DNA of 58,554 nt from an uncultured Planctomycetaceae bacterium (lineage in GTDB: Bacteria > Planctomycetota > Planctomycetia > Pirellulales > Pirellulaceae), in assembly GCA_903863885.1 (NCBI GenBank), contig CAIPEB010000567.1, positions 1-58,554 of the forward strand, given 5' to 3'. Under the pieces are notes generated by a model. The model was not told the origin of the DNA. It worked only from the letters and a program-made list of their open reading frames with translations, and did no database searches. Positions 43,908 to 52,160 of the stretch are shown here, piece by piece (position 1 is the first letter of the stretch; each line of letters begins with the position of its first letter). The position numbers were made by a program, and so were the translations under genes.

Positions 43908-45272
43908 ATGGACGACAATCTGGACAACGTGCTGGATGACCGACACCTGCCGCCGATGGGTTGGCTCGGTGACCTTCGATATCCGCGGGCACCCGAGACC
44001 ATCGCGGAAGCACATCTGGAAGACGGCACTTTAACCGACCTTGCAATCAAACTCGTCTATACGATCAATCGATTCACGGCCAGTTGGCTGGGCGAACGTC
44101 TGCGCATGTCTCCATCGTTGGTCCACGAGGTTGCCGAGCGGATTCTGGGAGACGGGCTGATCGAGCAGACGATGATGAGCAGTCTCGGCCAACCGGTGTA
44201 CCGCGTCACTGAGCGGGGCCGCCGGCACGCCGAGCGGGCGATTGAAGTGTGCGGTTACGTGGGCCCGGCTCCGGTGAGCCTCGAGGCGTATTCCGCGATG
44301 CTCAAGCTGGAGTTTGCTCAGGCCCCGCAGGTGAAACCCGAGCACGTCATCAGCGCGCTGGCCGGTTTGGTCCTCAGCCCGCAAGCGGTCGAAATGGCAG
44401 GGCTTGCCGTAGCATCGGGCCGCAGCCTATTCGTATACGGACCTTCGGGCAACGGAAAGAGCAGCCTGGGCCGTCAGATCCATGATGCCTTGCAGGGCGA
44501 TATCTGGATTCCCTACAGCATCTCGGTTCGCGGCAGCGTCATTCGAATTTACGACGAGCAGGTTCACCAGCGGGTGGATGTGGTCGGGACTCACGCGGCC
44601 CCCGTCGATCAGCGCTGGGTTCGAATTCGCCGGCCGCTGGTGGTTGTCGGCGGAGAACTGACGCTGGAATACCTTGATTTGGTTTACAGTCCATCGCTGC
44701 GTTACTACGAGGCGCCGCCGCACCTGAAGGCCAACGGCGGACTGTTTCTGGTGGATGACTTCGGACGCGAGCGAGTGGCGCCCCACCTGCTCCTCAACCG
44801 TTTCATCACTCCGATGGAACACCATTTCGATTACTTCACGCTCTCCACCGGCCAGAAGATCCAGGTCCCGTTGCGCCACGTGCTCATCATCGCGACGAAC
44901 CTGACGCTCGAGTCGGTCACAGATCCGGCATTCCTCCGCCGCATGGGCTACCGGCTCTACCTGGAAGCCCCCACCCCCGAGCAGTACGCGAGGATATTCC
45001 GGAACTATGCCGAGAAAAGCGGGGCGGACGTGGCAACCGGAGCCATCGACGAGATCCTGGAGCGATACCGCTCTCAGAACCGTGAATTGCGGGCCTGCGA
45101 GCCGCGCGATCTGATCGAGCGGGCCCGCGATATCTGCACCTTCTACGGAAAGCCCCTCGACTTGTCGCCCGAGGTTCTCGACCTCGCCTGGACGGGATAC
45201 TTCGGCACGTCTCCGATGGCGTCCTCCCACGAACTGCGCCGCGAAGGACAGACCGGCAGCGGCGGATCGTAG
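43908..45272 (+). CDS. AAA+ ATPase with N-terminal winged-helix domain
   Basis: 454 residues. The N-terminal part (about 40-115) looks like a winged helix: LGERLRMSPSLVHEVAERIL as helix-turn-helix, then VYRVTERGRRHAE as the wing. The ATPase has Walker A GPSGNGKS (178-185), Walker B LFLVDDFG (279-286), and sensor 1 HVLIIATNLT. The C-terminal helical lid ends near 430. The family is annotated only as an ATP-binding protein; a role in DNA-associated or secretion-related remodelling would be a guess. It is convergent with the small membrane protein at 45298. Confidence 0.8.
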   Translation: MDDNLDNVLDDRHLPPMGWLGDLRYPRAPETIAEAHLEDGTLTDLAIKLVYTINRFTASWLGERLRMSPSLVHEVAERILGDGLIEQTMMSSLGQPVYRVTERGRRHAERAIEVCGYVGPAPVSLEAYSAMLKLEFAQAPQVKPEHVISALAGLVLSPQAVEMAGLAVASGRSLFVYGPSGNGKSSLGRQIHDALQGDIWIPYSISVRGSVIRIYDEQVHQRVDVVGTHAAPVDQRWVRIRRPLVVVGGELTLEYLDLVYSPSLRYYEAPPHLKANGGLFLVDDFGRERVAPHLLLNRFITPMEHHFDYFTLSTGQKIQVPLRHVLIIATNLTLESVTDPAFLRRMGYRLYLEAPTPEQYARIFRNYAEKSGADVATGAIDEILERYRSQNRELRACEPRDLIERARDICTFYGKPLDLSPEVLDLAWTGYFGTSPMASSHELRREGQTGSGGS

Positions 45273-45297
45273 CCGAATCCGACTTTGAATCGCCGCC

Positions 45298-45504
45298 TCA
45301 GCCAAGATGCGGACCGGCAGACAGATTCGGGTCGGCTGGCTCGATCGCCTGGCGGTGAATGTTATCGCGGGAATGCACAAGTGAGGCGGCGTAGTTCTCG
45401 GGCACCAGGCCGTGTTGATCCGCCCAGCGCCCCACGCGCTGGGACGTGGAGACAAAGAGGTACGTGAGAGCGAAGGCGGATCCCAGAATGATGATACTGT
45501 TCAT
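45298..45504 (-). CDS. Small single-span membrane protein, 68 aa
   Basis: The ATG at 45504 has GGGAGG eight bases upstream, deciding the start. One N-terminal transmembrane helix (about 3-20, IIILGSAFALTYLFV) is followed by a soluble tail of 47 residues rich in H, N, P and A. No family was recognised. The good ribosome site and the anchor make it likely real. Confidence 0.55.
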   Translation of the reverse strand: MNSIIILGSAFALTYLFVSTSQRVGRWADQHGLVPENYAASLVHSRDNIHRQAIEPADPNLSAGPHLG

Positions 45505-45915
45505 GGCTTCGACCTCCCATCGATTCATAGCCTCTCTGCATTGAATTCTAAGAATGTGCGCGTAAAGACGGTGCAAAGAATGGCGCAAACCGCATCAAGA
45601 AAGCGTCAACGACCGCAAGGTGATCGACACTTCAAGCACGTGTGTCGACGATGCAGTCACGATGCGCCTTTCGCGGTTTGCAGTGATCGGCAAAGACAAC
45701 TGCCCGAATCACCAAGGGAGAAGATCCGGAAGTGCCAAGAAACGGTTTCTTTCAGAGACTATTTCCCCGGACGAATGCTGTTCGCGGCGGCACCCGGCGT
45801 TTAAATTGGCTCGGCAAGTATCGCGTGCGATTTTCGTCCGTGGCAATCCGTGATCATCCGTTGGCCTCTTCCCCTCCAGACTCCCAAGCGATCTCTGACA
45901 ACAAGCGAGCACCCG
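45505..45915. other. Divergent intergenic region, 411 bases
   Basis: Between the small membrane protein and the alpha-galactosidase. No frame with a convincing start was seen. A short CTCCAGACTCCC stretch at about 45875-45886 resembles one unit of the heptamer repeat but is too short to call. Confidence 0.5.
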
Positions 45916-48417
45916 ATGTATGCAAACCAGATGAGCCGATGGTCGTTGTTCTTGGCGTCCTGCGTGTTGTGGTTCAGTTCGCTCTCACCGGCCGTTTCCT
46001 TAGCCGTATCGCCATCTTCGGACGAGATGGCCGAAGCGCGGCGCTGGGTGTCCGCCGCGTTTGAGGGCACTGCCGCATCCGCCCCTGCGCCGGGAATGGA
46101 AGTGATTTCGAACTTCGATCTCGTGCAGAAAGATGCGAGGTTCTCCAAGCCGCTGAAACTGGCCGGCACCCGATACGACCGCGGACTCTTCTGCCACGCG
46201 CCGAGCAAGATCATCGTGCGACTGCCTTCGCCAGGAAAGACCTTCAAGGCCGTCGCGGGCGTTGACAGCAACGAGCAGACGGCCAATGGCCAGGGAAGCG
46301 TCGTGTTCGTGGTGCATGTGGCGGGAAAGCAGGCATTCCGTTCCGCCGTCCTGAAAGAAGGCATGCCTGCGGTGCCGGTCGAGGTCGATCTTGCCGGAGC
46401 GCACGAGTTCACGCTGGAAGTCAACGACTCGGGGGACGGAATCGGCTGCGATCAGGCTGATTGGGCAGACGCAAAGATCACCCTGGCGGACGGGAAAGAA
46501 ATCTGGCTCACAGATCTTACGGTTGCCGGCGGACCTGCGGTGTCGAACCCGGGCGCCCCCGTCTTCTCCTTTATGTACGACGGAAAACCTTCGTCGGAGT
46601 TCCTGAAGGAATGGAAGCTCGAGCGAACTTCCAAGCCGCTCGATGCGCAGCGAACCGAGCGGACAATGACCTACACCGACCCGAAGACGGGTTTGATTGT
46701 CCGAGTGGTGGCGATCGAGTATCGCGACTTCCCCACGGTGGAATGGACCGTGTATTTCCGCAACCCCGGCACAAGCCCCACGCCACTGCTGGAAAAAATC
46801 CAGGCGCTCGACGCGCAGTTCGCCCGCGGACATTACGGCGAATTTCTGTTGCATCACGCGGTGGGCAGTCCGTGCGCGCAGAACGACTATGCGCCGCTTG
46901 AGTCGACTCTCGAGCCGAAAACCGAGAAACGCATCGGCGCCGCCGGGGGACGGCCGACCAACTCCGACATGTCGTACTTCAACCTCGAAGTGGCGACAGG
47001 CCACGGCGTGATTGTCGTGGTCGGTTGGCCGGGACAATGGTCGTCGCTCTGGACCCGAGACGCCGACACCGGACTACATGTTCAAGCCGGACAGGAACTG
47101 ACCCGCTTCACGCTCCTGCCCGGCGAAGAGGTCCGCTCTCCGCTGATTGTGCTTCAGTTCTGGGCAGGAGACTGGATCCGTTCCCAGAACGTCTGGCGCC
47201 GCTGGATGCTCGCGCACAATGTCCCCAGACCGGGAGGCAACCTGCCGCAACCCGAGTTATTCGGCTGCAGTTCACATCTTTTCAACGAGATGTGCGACGC
47301 CAATGAGGCGAATCAGAAGATGTGCATCGATCGCTACGTGGCCGAGCGGATTCCGATTGGCCATTGGTGGATGGACGCCGGCTGGTATCCGTGTGCTCCC
47401 GAAGGCTGGCCCAAGACCGGAACCTGGGAGGTCGATACGAAGCGATTCCCCAACGGCTTGCGGGCAATCAGCGACCACGCGCACTCCAAGGGAATCAAGA
47501 CCATCCTCTGGTTTGAGCCCGAACGAGTTCATCCGGGCACGTGGCTCACGGAGCACCACCCTGAATGGATTTTCGGCGGTGCCGGCGGGGGACTCTTGAA
47601 CCTGGGCAACCCCGAGGCTCGCACATGGCTGACCGGACACGTCGACAAGCTGTTGACCGACCAGGGAATCGATCTTTACCGCCAGGATTTCAACATGGAT
47701 CCGCTCGGCAATTGGCGCAGCGCGGACGCACCGGACCGCCAGGGCATCGCTGAAATCCGTCACGTCGAAGGGTATCTGGCCTATTGGGACGCGCTGCTTG
47801 CGCGACACCCGCAGATGTTCATCGATTCGTGTGCGTCCGGCGGCCGGCGCAATGACCTCGAAACGATGCGCCGCGCCATTCCGCTGTGGCGGTCCGACTG
47901 GCGATGCGACCCGATCGGCACTCAGGCTGCCACCTATGGAATCTCGCTGTGGATCCCACTTTCCGGAACCGGCGCTCAGGAGATTGATCCCTATGTTTTC
48001 CGCAGCAACATGGTTCCGTTCACCAACTGTCTGCTGGATATCCGCAACAAGAAACTCGACTACGATCAACTGCGCAAGCTCACCTCCCAATGGCGCGACG
48101 TGTCCGCATGTTATCTCGGTGACTTCTATCCGCTGACGATGTACAGCCTCGGCAAGGACGCCTGGATGGCGTGGCAGTTCGACCGACCTGAATGCGGTGA
48201 AGGGATGATCCAGGCATTTCGCCGCGAGAAGAGCATCTTCGAAACAGGCCGCTTGAAACTCTTCGGACTCGTTCCGGACGCACGCTACGAGATCATTGAT
48301 GTGGATCGCTCTGAACCTCAGCAGGCAACCGGCAGGGAACTGATGAACAAGGGCCTTCTGGTGTCGATTCCAGACCAACCCGGTGCGGCGCTGATCCGCT
48401 ATCGGCAGGTCAAGTGA
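45916..48417 (+). CDS. Secreted alpha-galactosidase, GH36-type, with NPCBM domain
   Basis: 833 residues. A signal peptide (about 1-30) is followed by an NPCBM carbohydrate-binding domain (about 45-190: KPLKLAGTRYDRGLFCHAPS and IGCDQADWADAKITLADGK). A beta-sandwich precedes the (beta/alpha)8 barrel: WWMDAGWYPCAPEGWPKTG, ILWFEPERVHPG, nucleophile aspartate in LYRQDFNMDP and acid/base aspartate in IPLWRSDW after DSCASGGRRND. This matches melibiases (GH36/GH27 clan) that release alpha-galactose. The ATG at 45916 is chosen for the signal peptide. It is convergent with the transglutaminase operon. Confidence 0.9.
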   Translation: MYANQMSRWSLFLASCVLWFSSLSPAVSLAVSPSSDEMAEARRWVSAAFEGTAASAPAPGMEVISNFDLVQKDARFSKPLKLAGTRYDRGLFCHAPSKIIVRLPSPGKTFKAVAGVDSNEQTANGQGSVVFVVHVAGKQAFRSAVLKEGMPAVPVEVDLAGAHEFTLEVNDSGDGIGCDQADWADAKITLADGKEIWLTDLTVAGGPAVSNPGAPVFSFMYDGKPSSEFLKEWKLERTSKPLDAQRTERTMTYTDPKTGLIVRVVAIEYRDFPTVEWTVYFRNPGTSPTPLLEKIQALDAQFARGHYGEFLLHHAVGSPCAQNDYAPLESTLEPKTEKRIGAAGGRPTNSDMSYFNLEVATGHGVIVVVGWPGQWSSLWTRDADTGLHVQAGQELTRFTLLPGEEVRSPLIVLQFWAGDWIRSQNVWRRWMLAHNVPRPGGNLPQPELFGCSSHLFNEMCDANEANQKMCIDRYVAERIPIGHWWMDAGWYPCAPEGWPKTGTWEVDTKRFPNGLRAISDHAHSKGIKTILWFEPERVHPGTWLTEHHPEWIFGGAGGGLLNLGNPEARTWLTGHVDKLLTDQGIDLYRQDFNMDPLGNWRSADAPDRQGIAEIRHVEGYLAYWDALLARHPQMFIDSCASGGRRNDLETMRRAIPLWRSDWRCDPIGTQAATYGISLWIPLSGTGAQEIDPYVFRSNMVPFTNCLLDIRNKKLDYDQLRKLTSQWRDVSACYLGDFYPLTMYSLGKDAWMAWQFDRPECGEGMIQAFRREKSIFETGRLKLFGLVPDARYEIIDVDRSEPQQATGRELMNKGLLVSIPDQPGAALIRYRQVK

Positions 48418-48586
48418 CAACAGCGCCATGGCGTAATCAGGACTGCACTCTCCCCGGACATCAGCGCCCTTGCGTGTCGGCCGTCAAGACCGGCGTGACT
48501 TGCCGGTAACAGCGTGTATTCCGTCAGGTAGAAAGTGATTCCCGGCAAGCGCAGTCTTTACCGCAGAGACTGCCGTTTGCTGCGGA

Positions 48587-49459
48587 TCAGCAGACGGACA
48601 CATCGACGGCCACCCGCATGGCCGGCTGACCGCCGCCGATGACAACTCCCTGTATGGGGCAGACGTCGCTGTAATCGCGTCCCCAGGCCAGTGTGATATG
48701 GCGAGTGTCCGGCACCTGGTTGTTGGTGGGATCCACATCCAGCCAACCCCATCCCGGGCAGAAGACGGCGAGCCAGGCGTGGGAGGCATCGGCCCCGATC
48801 AGTTTCTGTTGACCGGGCGGCGGTTCGGTCTGCAGATAGCCGCTCACGTAGCGCGCGGCCAGGCCCATGGAACGCAGGCAGGCGATTTCCAGATGCGCGA
48901 AGTCCTGACAGACGCCGCGCCGTTTGCGCAGCACTTCGCTCGGCGGTGTGTTGACCGTGGTCGCAGTCGGATCGTAACGGAATTCATGATAGATGCGCGA
49001 TGTCAGTTCGATTACCGCATCGACGAGCGGACGACCGGGCTGAAAGCTGACGGAGGCGAATTCGGCCGTATCGGATGAACAGCGAACCAGCCGCGACGGG
49101 AGCGCGAACTGTACGGCCAACCGGCATTCATCGTCGACAGGATGCGCGAGGCGATAGCGTACGTCTTCCCAGCCGAGAACCCGTGCGGCCTGAAACGACG
49201 GGCGTTCTCGCACCTCGACCACGCTGCGTACGAAGACCGACAATCGCCGATGTTCCTCGCTGATCGAGAAGTACCGCACCTCGTTGCCGAAATAATCCTG
49301 CCACGGATCGATCCTGGGCGGCGAGGGAGATATTTCCAGTTCGCAGGCTTCGCATCGCTGATAATCGAGCGTGCGGGGGATCAGGTGCGCTTGGTTGTGG
49401 CAAAGCGACACGCTTTCGCCGTAGTCGTACACGGTCTCGTGGCTGACGCGGTACAGCAT
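48587..49459 (-). CDS. Transglutaminase-like cysteine protease-fold protein (peptide-tagging operon)
   Basis: 290 residues with a bacterial transglutaminase-like N-terminal beta domain (YRVSHETVYDYGESVSLCHN) and a catalytic domain with triad C184 (GVCQDFAHLE), H227 (SHAWLAVF) and D243 (DVDPTNNQ). No signal peptide, so probably cytosolic. It is the last gene of the operon, 40 bases after the ATP-grasp/alpha-E fusion. The ATG at 49459 is chosen at the family's usual start; the longer frame would begin with TTG. Predicted role: peptidase or transpeptidase acting on a peptide made by the ATP-grasp partners. Confidence 0.92.
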   Translation of the reverse strand: MLYRVSHETVYDYGESVSLCHNQAHLIPRTLDYQRCEACELEISPSPPRIDPWQDYFGNEVRYFSISEEHRRLSVFVRSVVEVRERPSFQAARVLGWEDVRYRLAHPVDDECRLAVQFALPSRLVRCSSDTAEFASVSFQPGRPLVDAVIELTSRIYHEFRYDPTATTVNTPPSEVLRKRRGVCQDFAHLEIACLRSMGLAARYVSGYLQTEPPPGQQKLIGADASHAWLAVFCPGWGWLDVDPTNNQVPDTRHITLAWGRDYSDVCPIQGVVIGGGQPAMRVAVDVSVC

Positions 49460-49499
49460 GGTGCGTCTCAATGCGGCCCTGGCAGGCAATGAACGTTCA

Positions 49500-52061
49500 T
49501 CACAGGTTGTGCGCCATTCCCGTTAATTGGCGCGATGGAACGGTGTGGGTGAGGTAAGTATGGGTCAGGCTATCGGACAGCTGTGGAAACGCACCGCCCA
49601 AATCCTCCAGAAACTGGTCGAGTCGAGTGCGGCGGCCGTGGACATCCTGGACCGCCAGCGCTTCCACGTCGGTCAGCCGCAATGCGGCCTGCGCGCCAAG
49701 CAGAATCCGCTGCTCGCTGTTCTGTCGGGTATCCTCGGACGACACCGTCAGCGCACGCACATGGCTTGCCAGAGCAGCGACCTGAAATCCCACCGCGCGC
49801 GGGTTGGTTTCATCAACGAGCAGCAGGTCCAGCACAGGAGGCAGTTGCAGCGTGGTGAGGTAACGATAGCGGTAGGTCATCGAACTGTCGGCGACTTCGA
49901 GTGCGGACTCGAGCGCGGGCAACAAGTCGGCTCGCGGTTCAACAAACAGCCTGCGGACAAGTCGCAGGATCTGCATCGCACGCTCGATGCGGCGTCCCAT
50001 GTCCAGGAATCGCCAACCGGCTCCGCGAGTCATGCTTTCGGTGACCAGGCCGCTGAAGGCGGAAAGCAAGTTCAACAACTGGTTCAGCAGCCAGGCCAGA
50101 TCTCCCAGACGATTCCGGTCAGGCCCTCGAGGGAACAGCAGGTCGAGGTCCATCTGGTTGACGATGCGCCATGCATCGACGGACAGTCGGTCGCGGACGA
50201 TGGACGCCGTGCCGCGGAGTGCGCTGAGCGTTGACGGCAGGCCCGCCGGTCGGCTCGAGTCGAACAGAAAATCGATTACCTCATCTCTCAGGAAGTCGAA
50301 GATTCTCACCGGCGGAGTCTGTTCGCCCTGTGGCAGCGTAAGCGGCGAGTCCGACAGGCCGGTCATCAGCATGATCAGATCGGCGATGCCCGAAGGGTGG
50401 ATCTCCTGCGTCATCCGGACCACGATGCTGCGAATGTGCCGGACCATTCCCTCGGCACGCTCCACATGGCGTCCCAGCCAGAACAGATTATCGGCGACTC
50501 GGCTGGGCAGATCATTGGCGCTGCGCCGCAACTCAACCGCTTTCGCCGGAGCCTGCAGGAGCGACACTCGCGCAACGGGCCGATCGGACAGGACCCAGAC
50601 ATCCTTGCTTCGCTGGCCCGCCGACATCGACTCGCCCAGCGAATCTGTCGTCGAAGATACTCGGGAGAGTCCGCCGGCGAGCAGCGAGTATTTTCCGCGG
50701 TGAGCAACGGCAAAGGCTCGCACACCGACATGCCAGGGAAGCAACCGGTCGCCCGACCAGACCGGAGCCGTGGAGCGAACGACTTCGGATTGAGCCGCGT
50801 ACCGGTCGGGCTGTCGCCGGATCTGTTCGAGCAGTTGGGAGCGTTCGCCTCGCGGCAATTGCCGCACGACGACCGGCGGCGCGCTGCGATGCAGGAACGC
50901 GGGGCGCACAATCAACTCATCGAAGCGGGACTCGACGTACCTCAGATCCTCGGGGCGTCCACACCACCAGGTGTCGACGGACGGCAGGAGGAGGTCTTCG
51001 GAATAGTAGTGCCTGCAGATCGCTGGCAGAAACGGCAGCAGCGCCGGCGCTTCAAGAAAACCACTGCCAAGCGAGTTGGCCACCACGACCTTTCCTTTGC
51101 GCACCGCATGAACCAAGCCGGGCACACCCAACTGCGAACCGGGTTTCAGTTCGAGCGGATCAGCGTCCTCGTCCGGCACACGGCGCAGGATCACGTCGAC
51201 GGGCAGTAGTCCGCCCAGGGTCTTGAGCAGGACGCGATCTCCCCGCACTGTCAGGTCCCCTCCTTCGACCAGCGTATAGCCGAGGTATCGGGCCAGATAT
51301 GCATCTTCGAAGTAGGTCGCACTTCGCGGTCCCGGCGAGAGCAGGACCACGTGCGGGTTATCGCGGCTCAACGGCGCCGACGAAAGCAATGTCTCGCGCA
51401 GCGCGATAAAGAACGGCGCGAGCCGCTCGACCTGCAACCGGTGAAAATCCACGGGCAGGATGCGTGAGAGCACGACTCGATTTTCAACTGCATAACCGGC
51501 ACCCGACGGTCCCTGCGTTCGATCCGCCAATACTCGCCATTGACCGTCGGATTGCCGGGCCAAGTGCGCTGCATAAAGGTGCAGGAAGACGTTTCCGGGC
51601 ACCCGCAGTCCGTGACAGGCCCGCAGGAAACCGGGATGCCCGTAAACGAGGTCGGCGGGCAACAGACCACGATGCAACAGGTCCTGAGGACCATAGAGAT
51701 CCGCGAGGATCTGATTCAGCAATCTCGCCCGCTGCTCGAGCGCCGAACTCAGCCGGTTCCATTCAGTCTGGCTGAGCAGCAGAGGCAGCGCGTCGAGTTC
51801 CCAGGGACGATCCGGGCCCTGGGGCGCGCCCGCCACGTTGTAGGTCACCCCGTTTTCGCGGAGCAACCGGCGCGTCTGGTCAGCGCGCTGAGCCAAACCG
51901 ACTGGTCCCAGTTCGGAGAGGCCTTGGGCGAATTGCTCCCAGGTGCCGCGCACACGGCCTTCCGGGCCAAGCATCTCGTCATAGACGCCGGCCAGTGGAA
52001 GGTAACCGGAAAACAGTCCGCCTGGCTGTTCGAAATCCACTGTTTCCGTAGAAATTGTCAT
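49500..52061 (-). CDS. Circularly permuted type 2 ATP-grasp fused to alpha-E domain
   Basis: 853 residues: circularly permuted ATP-grasp at about 1-480 and an alpha-E helical domain from about 515 (LFWLGRHVERAEGMVRHIRSI) to the end. Compared with the stand-alone ATP-grasp encoded at 56664, the segment matching EDNLRCPSG reads ADRTQGPSG, and the [13 protein letters not shown]-binding stretch is replaced by VRPAFLHRSAPPV. This subfamily may bind the nucleotide differently or have lost activity; an alignment of many members would tell. It is 99 bases downstream of the DUF2126 gene. Confidence 0.92.
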   Translation of the reverse strand: MTISTETVDFEQPGGLFSGYLPLAGVYDEMLGPEGRVRGTWEQFAQGLSELGPVGLAQRADQTRRLLRENGVTYNVAGAPQGPDRPWELDALPLLLSQTEWNRLSSALEQRARLLNQILADLYGPQDLLHRGLLPADLVYGHPGFLRACHGLRVPGNVFLHLYAAHLARQSDGQWRVLADRTQGPSGAGYAVENRVVLSRILPVDFHRLQVERLAPFFIALRETLLSSAPLSRDNPHVVLLSPGPRSATYFEDAYLARYLGYTLVEGGDLTVRGDRVLLKTLGGLLPVDVILRRVPDEDADPLELKPGSQLGVPGLVHAVRKGKVVVANSLGSGFLEAPALLPFLPAICRHYYSEDLLLPSVDTWWCGRPEDLRYVESRFDELIVRPAFLHRSAPPVVVRQLPRGERSQLLEQIRRQPDRYAAQSEVVRSTAPVWSGDRLLPWHVGVRAFAVAHRGKYSLLAGGLSRVSSTTDSLGESMSAGQRSKDVWVLSDRPVARVSLLQAPAKAVELRRSANDLPSRVADNLFWLGRHVERAEGMVRHIRSIVVRMTQEIHPSGIADLIMLMTGLSDSPLTLPQGEQTPPVRIFDFLRDEVIDFLFDSSRPAGLPSTLSALRGTASIVRDRLSVDAWRIVNQMDLDLLFPRGPDRNRLGDLAWLLNQLLNLLSAFSGLVTESMTRGAGWRFLDMGRRIERAMQILRLVRRLFVEPRADLLPALESALEVADSSMTYRYRYLTTLQLPPVLDLLLVDETNPRAVGFQVAALASHVRALTVSSEDTRQNSEQRILLGAQAALRLTDVEALAVQDVHGRRTRLDQFLEDLGGAFPQLSDSLTHTYLTHTVPSRQLTGMAHNL

Positions 52062-52160
52062 TGCCTGTGGTTCATTCGATCCTTGATACGTCTCCCGTTC
52101 GTTGGCGCGTAAGTATAGCGAAGAGTCTGTATGTTTTATCGGGGATGAAGCCGGAGCCTC

